Assembly: GCF_016827605.1 (NCBI RefSeq)
Contig: NZ_JAEPJQ010000004.1
Coordinates: 62,001 to 126,000, forward strand
Reading direction: 5' to 3'
Origin: Hyunsoonleella ulvae
Lineage (GTDB): Bacteria; Bacteroidota; Bacteroidia; Flavobacteriales; Flavobacteriaceae
DNA: 64,000 nucleotides
The notes below the pieces were generated by a model. That model had not been told where the DNA came from. It worked only from the letters and a program-made list of their open reading frames with translations, and searched no databases. How positions within the stretch are numbered: position 1 is the stretch's first letter; each line of letters starts with the position of its first letter. Of the stretch, positions 48,647-57,352 are shown piece by piece. Both the position numbers and the translations under genes were made by a program.

Positions 48647-49474
48647 ATGAAGTATTTACCTATTTTATTTGCCTTTTTAATACTTTCATCATGCTCTAAT
48701 GATGATAGTGTCAAAGATTTTAGAGAAGAAAACGATCAAGAGATTCAAGCTTTTATTGAGAGTAATAATTTAAACGCTCAAAAAAGTAGTACTGGGCTAT
48801 ATTATGTTATAGACAACCCTGGTACTGGAGAAAGTCCAATTCCAACAGATAGAGTTAAAGTAGTGTATAAAGGCTATTATACTAACGGAGATGTTTTTGA
48901 TGAAAGTGATGCAGAGGGCTTATCTTTTAATTTACAAAATGTGATTATTGGATGGGTTGAAGGTATTTCTTATTTTAAAGAAGGTGGCAGTGGAAAATTA
49001 TTAATCCCTTCTCACTTAGCTTATGGCAGTAACGACTATAGAGACATCCCTGGTGGCTCTGTTCTTATTTTTGATATAGAACTAATTTATGTGAATTATA
49101 AGACTGAAAATGAAGAACAAATTCAGGCGTACATAACAGAAAATAATATTACCACCCAAAAAACAGAAACTGGTTTACACTATGTGATACATACTGAAGG
49201 GACTGGCAATAAACCCACTACAGCAGATAATGTAACTGTAACTTACACTGGATATTTTTTAAATGAGGCTATTTTTGATGAAAGCGCAGAAGAAGTAAAC
49301 TTTAATTTAAATGCTTTAATTGCAGGGTTTTCAGAAGGAATGACCCACCTAAATGAAGAAGGCAGTGCTACTTTCTATATTCCAGCACATTTAGCATATG
49401 GTAATAATGGAACTTCTGGGATACCAGGTGGTGCAGTAGTAATTTTTGATGTTGAACTCATAAAAATCAACTAA
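48647..49474 (+). CDS. Tandem FKBP-type peptidyl-prolyl isomerase lipoprotein
   Basis: 275 residues. Lipoprotein signal with Cys16 (LILSSC), then two FKBP domains in tandem (about 45-150 and 170-275). Domain 1 keeps YKGYY, FDES, GWVEGISYF, LIPSHLAYGS and IPGGSVLIFDIEL. Domain 2 keeps YTGYF, FDES, IPAHLAYGNN and IPGGAVVIFDVEL, but has Phe where Trp lies at the floor of the active site (IAGFSEG). The usual single-domain form is about 150-200 residues, so this is a duplication. It likely acts as an envelope folding helper. Confidence 0.9.
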   Translation: MKYLPILFAFLILSSCSNDDSVKDFREENDQEIQAFIESNNLNAQKSSTGLYYVIDNPGTGESPIPTDRVKVVYKGYYTNGDVFDESDAEGLSFNLQNVIIGWVEGISYFKEGGSGKLLIPSHLAYGSNDYRDIPGGSVLIFDIELIYVNYKTENEEQIQAYITENNITTQKTETGLHYVIHTEGTGNKPTTADNVTVTYTGYFLNEAIFDESAEEVNFNLNALIAGFSEGMTHLNEEGSATFYIPAHLAYGNNGTSGIPGGAVVIFDVELIKIN

Positions 49475-49502
49475 ACAACACTACGTTTTTAGACTATACG
49501 TA

Positions 49503-49537
49503 AAACCACTTTGTTGCAACAAAGTGGTTTTTTTATT
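49503..49537 (+). terminator. Terminator of the FKBP gene
   Basis: Perfect 14-bp inverted repeat AAACCACTTTGTTG / CAACAAAGTGGTTT with no extra loop, then TTTTTATTTCTT. Confidence 0.88.
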
Positions 49538-49638
49538 TCTTCTTTTAAACAAAATGACAAAAATCATAAAAATTAAGAGGGGAAATTTGGTCATTTGTAC
49601 ATGCAAATATTTGGTTTAACCATATAAATAATATACAA

Positions 49639-50793
49639 ATGTTACAAAATCGTAGAATATATTTACCACCTCTTAGCTTAATAGGTCCCGGTGCGTTAGA
49701 AGATTTAGGAGAAGAATTAAAAACACTGCCTTATAAAAAGGCACTTTTTGTTACTGATAAAGTACTTGTTAAGTTAGGAGTAGCTGAAAAAGTACTGGAT
49801 GTTATTGCATCGGCTAATATTAAAACCGTTTTATTTGATGATGTAGATCCAAACCCAACAATTAAAAATGTTAATGGTGGTTTAGAATTATTAAAAAAAC
49901 ACGATTGTGATTTTATACTAACCTTAGGAGGTGGATCTCCACAAGATTGCGGTAAAGCTATTGGTATTCTAGCTACAAACGGCGGAAATATTGAAGATTA
50001 TGAAGGTATACATTTGTCTCAGCATGCATCCTTACCCATTATCGCCATTAATACCACAGCAGGTACTGCAAGTGAAGTTACCATAAACTATGTAATTACA
50101 GATGAGAAGCGCCATATAAAAATGGTTATGGTAGACAAAAACTGTTTGGTTAAAATAGCCGTTAACGACCCTAAATTGATGATAGGCAAACCTGCCGATT
50201 TAACAGCTGCTACAGGTATGGATGCCTTAACACATGCTATAGAAACATATATTACCAAAGGTGCTTTTGAATGGTCTGACACTCTAGCCCTAGAAGCCAT
50301 TAAGCTAATTTCAGAGAGCTTAGAAAAAGCTGTGGCAGATGGCGAAGATCTTGAAGCTAGAAGTAAAATGGCCTGGGGACAATTTATTGCAGGGCAAGCA
50401 TTTTCTAATGCAGGTTTGGGGTATGTACACTCCATGGCACATCAATTAGGTGGTATGTATAACTTACCACACGGAGTGGCCAATGCCATTTTACTACCAC
50501 ATGTAGAACAATTTAATATTCCTTCTTGTGCCCATAAACTAAAAAATGTTGCAAAAGCTATGGGAGTAGATGTTTCAGAGATGAGTGATGCAGAAGGTGC
50601 CAATGCAGCCATAACAGCAATTAAAACCTTATCAAAATCTGTTGGCATCCCTTCTGGTTTAAAAGAGCTAGGTGTTCAAGAAAAAGATTTTAAAGAAATG
50701 GCCCATAATGCTTTAGCCGATGTGTGTACAGGGGGTAACCCAAGAGATGTAACTTTACAAGATACCATTGCTATTTACAAAGCAGCTATGTAA
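49639..50793 (+). CDS. Iron-containing alcohol dehydrogenase
   Basis: 384 residues of the group III (Fe-ADH) family: LTLGGGSPQDCGKAIGI (NAD-binding loop), NTTAGTASEVT, DPKLMIGKPADLTAATGMDALTHAIE (metal ligand region) and HSMAHQLGGMYNLPHGVANAILLPHV with the metal-binding histidines. It oxidises primary alcohols or diols to aldehydes, or the reverse. The substrate is not clear. Stands alone between two terminators. Confidence 0.93.
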   Translation: MLQNRRIYLPPLSLIGPGALEDLGEELKTLPYKKALFVTDKVLVKLGVAEKVLDVIASANIKTVLFDDVDPNPTIKNVNGGLELLKKHDCDFILTLGGGSPQDCGKAIGILATNGGNIEDYEGIHLSQHASLPIIAINTTAGTASEVTINYVITDEKRHIKMVMVDKNCLVKIAVNDPKLMIGKPADLTAATGMDALTHAIETYITKGAFEWSDTLALEAIKLISESLEKAVADGEDLEARSKMAWGQFIAGQAFSNAGLGYVHSMAHQLGGMYNLPHGVANAILLPHVEQFNIPSCAHKLKNVAKAMGVDVSEMSDAEGANAAITAIKTLSKSVGIPSGLKELGVQEKDFKEMAHNALADVCTGGNPRDVTLQDTIAIYKAAM

Positions 50794-50820
50794 GGCTTAC
50801 TATAGAATAAAATTAGCATC

Positions 50821-50859
50821 AAAGAACCACTCTGAGAAAAACAGAGTGGTTCTTTTGTG
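50821..50859 (+). terminator. Terminator of the alcohol dehydrogenase gene
   Basis: 14-bp stem AAAGAACCACTCTG / CAGAGTGGTTCTTT with a 7-nt loop, then TTGTG. Confidence 0.85.
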
Positions 50860-51053
50860 TATTGTTGATTTTGCAAAAATTTTCGGCTACCTTCGTTATT
50901 GTCAGCTGTCAAACAGGTACCGTCAAGCATAAGTATTGAAAAGATATATATGCTATATAAGCTGACGGAAGTTATTTGATCTTATAATAACTAGTCAAAA
51001 AAACGGATTAAAACGCAATAAAGAGTACAACCAAAAACTTAATACAAATTAAA

Positions 51054-51446
51054 ATGCAAACCAAACCTAACAACCTCAATACATTTAGAATCTTATACCT
51101 CATCAAAGGTATTCTAACCATGTGTTTTTCTTTATTTTTTATGCTTTACGCCGGCATGGGTTTTTTCTTTAACCAAGTTATTGAACATTCACAACAGGAT
51201 ACCGAACTGCCATTTAATTTTGGATGGATATTTACAATTATTGGTGGTATAGGTATTTTATTTTGTATTGTTCTCGGGATCTTAAATTTAATGGCATCAA
51301 AATATATAAAAGAACAAAAAAACTACAATTTTATTTTTGGCCTAGCCATAGTAAATTGCCTCACAGGTATTCTTGGAATCCTACTAGGAGTATTCACATT
51401 AATAGAACTAACCAAACCAGATATAAAAGCTCTTTTTAATAAATAA
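51054..51446 (+). CDS. Small integral membrane protein
   Basis: 130 residues with three or four membrane helices (about 14-38, 54-80, 92-118) and a short charged tail. I recognise no motif or family. The preceding 260 nt include a loose inverted pair GTCAGCT / AGCTGAC about 60 nt apart. Isolated between the alcohol dehydrogenase and VOC genes. Codon use looks like that of the neighbours. Confidence 0.7.
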   Translation: MQTKPNNLNTFRILYLIKGILTMCFSLFFMLYAGMGFFFNQVIEHSQQDTELPFNFGWIFTIIGGIGILFCIVLGILNLMASKYIKEQKNYNFIFGLAIVNCLTGILGILLGVFTLIELTKPDIKALFNK

Positions 51447-51607
51447 GTTTGGCATATTTTTTAGCTACACTTCATTTTAAAGGGCCAGTACCAATACGAA
51501 AAGTATAAAACGAGTTAAAAAATAAAAACTAAAAAACACCCCTGACATAATTCGTCACAAGCGCTCCTACTTTTGCATGTAAGTTTAATAAACAAATCAA
51601 TAAAAAA

Positions 51608-51985
51608 ATGAAACATGCAATTAACTGGTTTGAAATTCCAGTAAAAAACTACGAAAGAGCTAAACAATTTTACACCACTGTAATGGATTCTGAAATCACA
51701 GATCATCACATGCCAGAACAGAACATGAAATATGGCATGTTTGCTTATGATAATGACAATAATGGTGTTGGTGGAGGTCTTGTGGAAGGCGAAGGACAGA
51801 CCCCAACTACAGATGGGCCAACAATATACCTAAACGGAGGAGATGACCTGAGTGTTTCCTTGAACAAAGTAGAAACAGCTGGTGGTAAAATAATAATGCC
51901 AAAAACCGATATTGGCGAAAATGGCTTTATGGCACAATTTATAGATACAGAAGGCAACCGCATTGCCTTGCATTCTTGGATGTAA
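51608..51985 (+). CDS. VOC superfamily (glyoxalase-like) protein
   Basis: 125 residues with the paired beta-alpha-beta-beta-beta pattern of the VOC fold: INWFEIPVKNYERAKQFYTT at the start, GGGLVEGEG in the middle, and GFMAQFIDTEGNRIALHS at the C-terminus. Members are metal-dependent isomerases, dioxygenases or binding proteins. Lies 66 nt upstream of the WYL regulator, which could control it or be co-expressed. Confidence 0.88.
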   Translation: MKHAINWFEIPVKNYERAKQFYTTVMDSEITDHHMPEQNMKYGMFAYDNDNNGVGGGLVEGEGQTPTTDGPTIYLNGGDDLSVSLNKVETAGGKIIMPKTDIGENGFMAQFIDTEGNRIALHSWM

Positions 51986-52037
51986 AACGTATAGATTATC
52001 AAAAAACGAGCAGATAGTGAATTGCTAGTCAGTTCAC

Positions 52038-52045
52038 TATCTTTG
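52038..52045 (+). promoter_or_regulatory. Candidate -7 box just before the WYL regulator start
   Basis: TATCTTTG fits TAnnTTTG, ending 6 nt before the ATG at 52052. This predicts an almost leaderless mRNA. Confidence 0.4.
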
Positions 52046-52051
52046 TTTCTT

Positions 52052-52747
52052 ATGTCACAGCTATCCCGCCTTATATCAATACTCACACTTTTAAGATCTA
52101 AACGCTTACTAACTGCTAGTGAGCTTGCAAAAAAATATGAGGTTAGCGTAAGAACCATTTACAGGGATATAAGAAAGTTAGAAGACGCAGGAATCCCAAT
52201 TACTACCATTGAAGGACGTGGTTATTCCCTAATGGAAGGCTATGCTGTCGCGCCTGTACAATTTACTGAGCAACAAGCCAATGCTTTAATTACTGCTCAG
52301 CACCTGATTAAGCAAACCCAGGATGCATCATTTGTTAAAGACTTTGATGAAGCCCTTACCAAAATAAAATCAGTATTCCGCACTTCCGTTCAACAAAAAA
52401 GTGAACTTCTAGAGCGAAATATCTATGTTTTTAATTCTAGTAATTATGAGGATATTTCGAGTAATGCTTTATCTGAAATTCAGTTAGCAATCACAAACTT
52501 TAACTATGTAGAAATAAATTACAAAAAAGCAGAGGCTACTGAAGTATCATTTAGAAAGATTGAACCTTATGCCCTATACGCTACAAACCATAAATGGATA
52601 CTGATAGCATGGTGCTACTTGAGAAATGACTATCGTGCTTTTAGAATAGACAGAATTCAAAATTTTAAAATTCTAAATGATACTTTTGAAGATAGAAAGT
52701 TTGATTTATTGACTTATTTTCGATCTTGCCCGTATGAGGACAAATAG
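52052..52747 (+). CDS. HTH-WYL domain transcription regulator
   Basis: 231 residues from the ATG at 52052; a TTG 30 nt upstream would overlap the -7 box. N-terminal winged helix (about 1-60; LTASELAKKYEVSVRTIYRD, then KLEDAGIPI), then a WYL ligand-sensing domain (about 125-220; YALYATNHKWILIAWCYLRN, FRIDRIQNF). WYL regulators respond to nucleotides or small ligands; in this family many are in metabolic or DNA-damage control. Likely target is the adjoining VOC gene or itself. Confidence 0.9.
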   Translation: MSQLSRLISILTLLRSKRLLTASELAKKYEVSVRTIYRDIRKLEDAGIPITTIEGRGYSLMEGYAVAPVQFTEQQANALITAQHLIKQTQDASFVKDFDEALTKIKSVFRTSVQQKSELLERNIYVFNSSNYEDISSNALSEIQLAITNFNYVEINYKKAEATEVSFRKIEPYALYATNHKWILIAWCYLRNDYRAFRIDRIQNFKILNDTFEDRKFDLLTYFRSCPYEDK

Positions 52748-53083
52748 TATTTAACGCTGGGCGTTATGATTAAAAAGAAAATCTCTTAGCTTATCTAATG
52801 CAACAACCTATACAGTTGGTAAGCCTTAAAGTATCAATCCAGGATATATAGGTATTGATAGTGAGAACAACTTGTTTCAATTACTTTCCAAAATCTATTT
52901 TATCAAAGATTGAACGTATTTTTATCAGCTAAGATAATGTCATAGAAAAAATAACGGTAGTCTTTGGAGAGTTGAACATATTCCTTTTGGCATTATAAAT
53001 ACTTTAAATAACAAGAATTCCGTTGTAGAATACATATATTAGCAAAAATCGAGACATTCTTTTTCATACATAATATATAGTAT
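52748..53083. other. 336-nt spacer without a gene
   Basis: Multiple stop codons in all frames; no credible ORF. At 52752-52764 there is a short palindrome TAACGC-T-GGGCGTTA that joins sequences like both ends of the GGGCGTTA...CTAACGC element, perhaps a decayed copy or chance. Confidence 0.5.
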
Positions 53084-54010
53084 ATGAATTTTACAAACCC
53101 ATTAGTCTATGGGATTCCTTGTTTTCTGGGATTAATATTAGTTGAACTCACATATAGCAAAACTCACGACCATAAAAATCTTTACAACTGGAAGGATCTA
53201 GCATCTAGTCTTACCATGGGCATTGGTTCTGTAGTCTTAGCGCCTTTAATCAAGACCATCTCAGCAATTATTATTTTTAATTATTTGTATGAGTTGTTTA
53301 ATCCTATGGTTGATGGTGTTAGAACCAACATCATGGGATGGAAGTCTTTCGGCTATACATGGCCCGTTTGGTTAGCATGCCAATTTTTAGATGACTTCAC
53401 GTATTATTGGTTTCATCGTCAAAACCATATGATTCGTTTTTTATGGGCTGCACATATTGTACACCATTCTTCAGAAAATTATAATCTTGGCACCGCAGTT
53501 AGAAACGGTTGGTTTACTATTTTATATAAACCCTTGTTTTATATGTGGTTACCAGCTATTGGTTTTCCTCCAGAAATGGTAATTGTGTGTTTAGGTATTG
53601 AAGCTCTTTGGCAATTTCAGCTACACACAGCTTATATTCCTAAAATGGGGATAGTTGAAAAAATATTCAATACGCATACCATGCATCAAGTGCATCACGC
53701 TAAAAACATAGAATATATGGATAAAAACCATGGCGGGTTTTTAAATATTTTTGATAAACTATTTGGCACCTGGAAAGCATTGGATGATGATATAGAGATT
53801 TCTTACGGTGTTACTAAACCGCCAAACTCTTATAACCCATTGGTAATTTTAACACATGAGTACAAAGATATTTGGAACGATATGAAAAAAAGTTCTAATC
53901 CTTATCATAAATTCATGTATGCCTTTGGCCCTCCAGGTTGGAGCCACGACGGGAGCACTTTAACTATAAAACAAATGAGAGCGGCAGCTGCTAAACAAAA
54001 ATCCGACTAA
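53084..54010 (+). CDS. Sterol desaturase / fatty acid hydroxylase family enzyme
   Basis: 308 residues, a di-iron membrane oxygenase. Histidine clusters are HRQNH at 111-115, HIVHH at 124-128 and HQVHH at 201-205, with other supporting residues. Four or so membrane segments at 1-20, 45-70, 90-110 and 145-180. Substrate could be a sterol-like lipid, fatty acid or carotenoid. The cupin gene starts 10 nt after it, so the two are probably co-transcribed. Confidence 0.9.
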   Translation: MNFTNPLVYGIPCFLGLILVELTYSKTHDHKNLYNWKDLASSLTMGIGSVVLAPLIKTISAIIIFNYLYELFNPMVDGVRTNIMGWKSFGYTWPVWLACQFLDDFTYYWFHRQNHMIRFLWAAHIVHHSSENYNLGTAVRNGWFTILYKPLFYMWLPAIGFPPEMVIVCLGIEALWQFQLHTAYIPKMGIVEKIFNTHTMHQVHHAKNIEYMDKNHGGFLNIFDKLFGTWKALDDDIEISYGVTKPPNSYNPLVILTHEYKDIWNDMKKSSNPYHKFMYAFGPPGWSHDGSTLTIKQMRAAAAKQKSD

Positions 54011-54020
54011 TGTATTTTAT

Positions 54021-54527
54021 ATGAGTACAGTTCAAAAAATTATTAATCAATTAAAACTTCAACCACATCCCGAAGGCGGTTATTTCAAGGAAACCTACAG
54101 GAGCGCTGGTATTATAAAACAGGAACATTTGAGTTCTAAATTTAAGGGAGATAGAAATTATTGCACGGGCATCTATTTTTTATTGACATCAGACTCCTTC
54201 TCTGCATTCCATAAAATCAATCAAGATGAAATGTGGCATTTTTACAAAGGACAATCTCTAACCTTACATATAATTTCGCCTGAAGGCACCTACTCAAAAG
54301 TAACAATCGGAAACAATTTAGAGCAAAACGAAGTCCCTCAATTTACAGTTCCTGCAGCGCATTGGTTTGCCGCAGAAGTTACACATAGCAATAGCTTTTC
54401 ACTCGTTGGCTGTACCGTTGCTCCTGGTTTTGATTTTCAGGATTTTGAAATGCCTAAAAGAGACCTATTATTATCCCTGTTTCCACAACATTCAAAAATC
54501 ATTACACAACTTACACGCTTAACATAA
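54021..54527 (+). CDS. Cupin, DUF985 family
   Basis: 168 residues. The DUF985 core is LQPHPEGGYFKETYRSAG, TGIYFLLTSDSFSAFHKI, DEMWHFYKGQSLTLHII and AAHWFAAEV. Likely binds or modifies a small molecule in a metal-dependent cupin barrel. Stop lies 5 nt from the convergent M23 peptidase stop. Confidence 0.9.
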   Translation: MSTVQKIINQLKLQPHPEGGYFKETYRSAGIIKQEHLSSKFKGDRNYCTGIYFLLTSDSFSAFHKINQDEMWHFYKGQSLTLHIISPEGTYSKVTIGNNLEQNEVPQFTVPAAHWFAAEVTHSNSFSLVGCTVAPGFDFQDFEMPKRDLLLSLFPQHSKIITQLTRLT

Positions 54528-54532
54528 AACCG

Positions 54533-55216
54533 CTATATTTTAAGTAGCAACTGCGGATCAGGACAATTTTCCATATAAAAATCTACGTCTTGTTTTGCAC
54601 AAACTCCCGGATAATCCCCAAAATTGCCTTGCATATCCCTAATAATTTGAAAATGTAAATGCGGCGGATAGTTCCCATTTATGTAGGCATTACCCAAAGT
54701 GCCGATTTGTGCACCTTGTAAAAAGGATTGTCCAACTTTTAGAGATACTATAGATTTTAAACTTAAATGTCCATACAGCGTATAAAAACCCACACCGTTA
54801 ATGTGATGCTCTAAGATTAATGCTGGCCCATAATCACCTAGACCTTTGTTGTTTTTAAAACTATGTACAATGCCGTCTAAAGGTGTAAAAATTGGGGTTT
54901 CTGCATCGCACCATACATCTATACCTAAATGAATATTTCGTTTTTCTGCATCAGTACCAAAATGACGACTTCTGCCATAAATGCTACGAACTTCAGTATA
55001 CCCACCATAAGCTACTGTAGCATTATGCTTTTTTAAATAAACATTGATGTATTTTGAAAATATTAATGATGATGATGTATCTATAGCTTTTAACTCAGCA
55101 TTACCTTCTGATAAATCTATAGCAGTATATTGTTCTTTAGGTATGGAAGCATCTAATACGTGAAGTGGTTGAGAGGAGATGCTTTTAAGGAAATCATTAA
55201 ATTCACTCGAGGTCAT
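54533..55216 (-). CDS. M23-family peptidoglycan metallopeptidase-like protein
   Basis: 227 residues from the ATG at 55216; a TTG at 55225 is not needed. LytM fold with RNIHLGIDVWCDAETPIFTP (zinc His and Asp), YTLYGHLSLKS and YPPHLHFQI (HLH). It likely cleaves peptide cross-links in the cell wall. No Sec signal is evident, so if it acts on the wall it needs another route, or it is cytoplasmic. Last gene of the ECF operon, 31 nt after the repeat protein. Confidence 0.82.
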   Translation of the reverse strand: MTSSEFNDFLKSISSQPLHVLDASIPKEQYTAIDLSEGNAELKAIDTSSSLIFSKYINVYLKKHNATVAYGGYTEVRSIYGRSRHFGTDAEKRNIHLGIDVWCDAETPIFTPLDGIVHSFKNNKGLGDYGPALILEHHINGVGFYTLYGHLSLKSIVSLKVGQSFLQGAQIGTLGNAYINGNYPPHLHFQIIRDMQGNFGDYPGVCAKQDVDFYMENCPDPQLLLKI

Positions 55217-55247
55217 TTTATTCAAAATTTCCTCAAAGTTAAGGCAT

Positions 55248-56762
55248 CTACTCCATAATTACCTTACTGTATTTTGCATTTACTGTAACCGTTTTATTAC
55301 TATCTGGCTTACTCATTGAAAAAGAACTCATTCCATTTTTATTATCAGTAGTACTATTGGGATGCGCTAAATAAGAATGTGTTCCTTTATAATGCATATT
55401 ATAATTTACGTCTGGCATCACGATGTAAGCCTTATTGTTCTGTAAAATGAAGTTTAAATTGGTAAAGGTATCTGCCACACTAAGGATTTTCACGTCTCCT
55501 ATATTACTATCAATAATGGCACTGCTTACCACATTATTTATCTTAATATTAGATGAGTTACAGTTTAACACTAAATGCTTTACCGTCTTTAGTTGCGCCT
55601 CTTTTACGTGGTTTAAATTTAGTTCTCCTAAATTCCAATTACTAACATATACCGGTGCATAAGCAGCATTAATGGAAGTGTTACTTCCATTAATGCCTTC
55701 TGCTTTAAATATAGTATGCGATAAATCTGCTTGTACATCGTCTAAAACCGAAGCAAATTCCAATTCTCCATGTCTCACATTCACTTTGAGCTTTGCCTTT
55801 TTTGGCATTTTAATGATAATGGTCTTTTTAATATGCGAATGCCTACTTTTACTTCTTAACCTCTCTACTATTACAGCTCTTTCTCTAGCTTGCTCTTCAC
55901 GTCTTTCTGCGACCCTTTGTCTTGACTCTGCTTGTCGTTCCTGTTGTTCCGCCATACGCTCAGCTTGTTTTTCTATCTGTTCAGCTTGTCGCTCCATTTG
56001 AGCTGCAAAACGCTCTCCCCAAGCTTCCATTTTTTCAGCAAACTTTTCTCCCCATTCTTCACCAAATTGTTCTCCCCAGGCTTCCATTTCCTTACCATAC
56101 TTCTCACTCCATGCTTCTCCAAACTTTTCGCCCCAGGCTTCCATCTTCTTAGCATAGTCATCGCCATACTTGGATTCAAATTTTTTAGACCACTTCTCTA
56201 AATACTTATCACCATCTTTTTTATAAGCTTCATAATCAAAAGCTACTGCCCCAACACCTTCTGGCAACTCTGGTAATTCTGGCATTTCAGGTAACTCAGG
56301 TATCTCTGGAAGCGCAATAACATGCATGTCTTCAAAATTAAAGTCAAAATCCATTTCTGGTATATCGGCCAGCTCAAACTTTAAACTAGCTAGTGCGCGT
56401 TTTACCTCATCAGAATAATCTCCTTTTACCTTATAACTGTAAGCACTTTTTAATTGAGAGCCTTTAGTGTTAATTGTCACTAAATCAGTACTTCCTTTAA
56501 CTTCAATACCCCAGCCTTTTGCTACTTGCTCTAATTCTGTTTTAGAGAGTTCATCACTTTCAACAAAAGCTTCTATGCTTACTTCGTTTTTATTCCAAGT
56601 ATCAAACACAATATTACAATGGCTTGTATTTAAATCTATGGTAACATTTTTATCAGCTTTTATACTTTGCGATACTTTGGTTACTTTTTCTTGTGCTCCA
56701 AGTGTTGCTATTGTTAAACAACTCAACACTAGTAATTTTAATTTTATAATTGTTCTGTTCAT
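55248..56762 (-). CDS. Envelope protein with 19-residue tandem repeats, DUF4097-like
   Basis: 504 residues. Sec signal (1-23), a beta-strand part (about 25-130; NVTIDLNTSHCNIVFDTWNK), a Pro-Glu linker (LPEIPELPEMPELPELPEG), then four 19-residue repeats (KYLEKWSKKFESKYGDDYA; KKMEAWGEKFGEAWSEKYG; KEMEAWGEQFGEEWGEKFA; EKMEAWGERFAAQMERQAE) running into a Gln/Glu/Arg-rich coiled coil. The C-terminal 190 residues are a right-handed beta-solenoid-like adhesin domain (DUF4097-type: VKHLVLNCNSSNIKINNV). Between the anti-sigma and M23 genes; likely an effector of the ECF system. Confidence 0.75.
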   Translation of the reverse strand: MNRTIIKLKLLVLSCLTIATLGAQEKVTKVSQSIKADKNVTIDLNTSHCNIVFDTWNKNEVSIEAFVESDELSKTELEQVAKGWGIEVKGSTDLVTINTKGSQLKSAYSYKVKGDYSDEVKRALASLKFELADIPEMDFDFNFEDMHVIALPEIPELPEMPELPELPEGVGAVAFDYEAYKKDGDKYLEKWSKKFESKYGDDYAKKMEAWGEKFGEAWSEKYGKEMEAWGEQFGEEWGEKFAEKMEAWGERFAAQMERQAEQIEKQAERMAEQQERQAESRQRVAERREEQARERAVIVERLRSKSRHSHIKKTIIIKMPKKAKLKVNVRHGELEFASVLDDVQADLSHTIFKAEGINGSNTSINAAYAPVYVSNWNLGELNLNHVKEAQLKTVKHLVLNCNSSNIKINNVVSSAIIDSNIGDVKILSVADTFTNLNFILQNNKAYIVMPDVNYNMHYKGTHSYLAHPNSTTDNKNGMSSFSMSKPDSNKTVTVNAKYSKVIME

Positions 56763-56773
56763 TTTTTGATGTT

Positions 56774-57352
56774 TTACGTAGATTGTTTTACCTCGGCTGA
56801 TGTATCCGAAGCATTTATAGTTTGTATTTGTTCCTTTAAACGATACAATAAATCTAAACGAAACCTTAAGTTATCTATTAATGCATTTATGGTTAACTCT
56901 GAAGTGTTTTCATTCAACTCTAAAGAGAGCATTTTATATTCTTTATTTAAAGCTTCTAATTGCTCCAAGTAACCATCAAAAACAGCTTTGGTTTCGGGAG
57001 TTGGCTTTATTTTAGACAATTCTAAGTTAATACTCGCCAAATAATAGTCCTCTACCTTTTTCAACTCAGGAGATACAGCACCTAAACCTAAAGTTTCAGT
57101 TTTAGCAACTTCTACTGGTTGTACTTGTTCCCCACCTTGTTGAGTATTTATAAACTTAAAAGCACCAAAACTTAACCCAAGTAGTAATACCACACTAGCA
57201 GCTATACCAAACCAACTAAATTTTGATGGTTTTTGTGCTACTTCTGGAAAAGCTATTTCTAGTTTATCTAAAAAACGTGCTTCATGATTTTTTGGCATTT
57301 CTTCATGCTGCAACTGTTCTTTTTTAAATAAATCCCTAATATCCTGTGCCAT
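56774..57352 (-). CDS. Anti-sigma factor, membrane-spanning
   Basis: 192 residues. Cytoplasmic N-terminus (1-40), one membrane helix (43-66, WFGIAASVVLLLGLSFGAFK) and a periplasmic coiled-coil part (100-190). It lacks a recognisable zinc HDC motif. The ORF overlaps the sigma gene by 17 nt, so the pair are translationally coupled. It probably holds the ECF sigma factor at the membrane until an envelope signal arrives. Confidence 0.8.
   Translation of the reverse strand: MAQDIRDLFKKEQLQHEEMPKNHEARFLDKLEIAFPEVAQKPSKFSWFGIAASVVLLLGLSFGAFKFINTQQGGEQVQPVEVAKTETLGLGAVSPELKKVEDYYLASINLELSKIKPTPETKAVFDGYLEQLEALNKEYKMLSLELNENTSELTINALIDNLRFRLDLLYRLKEQIQTINASDTSAEVKQST

Noticed and set aside
52748-53083. 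Possible pseudogene between the WYL and desaturase genes
   Set aside because: Stops occur in all frames and no stretch matches a protein family that I can recognise.
55672-56201. Cys/Ser/Phe-rich plus-strand ORFs opposite the 19-residue repeats
   Set aside because: Antisense of a Glu/Lys/Trp repeat; no signal or homology seen.
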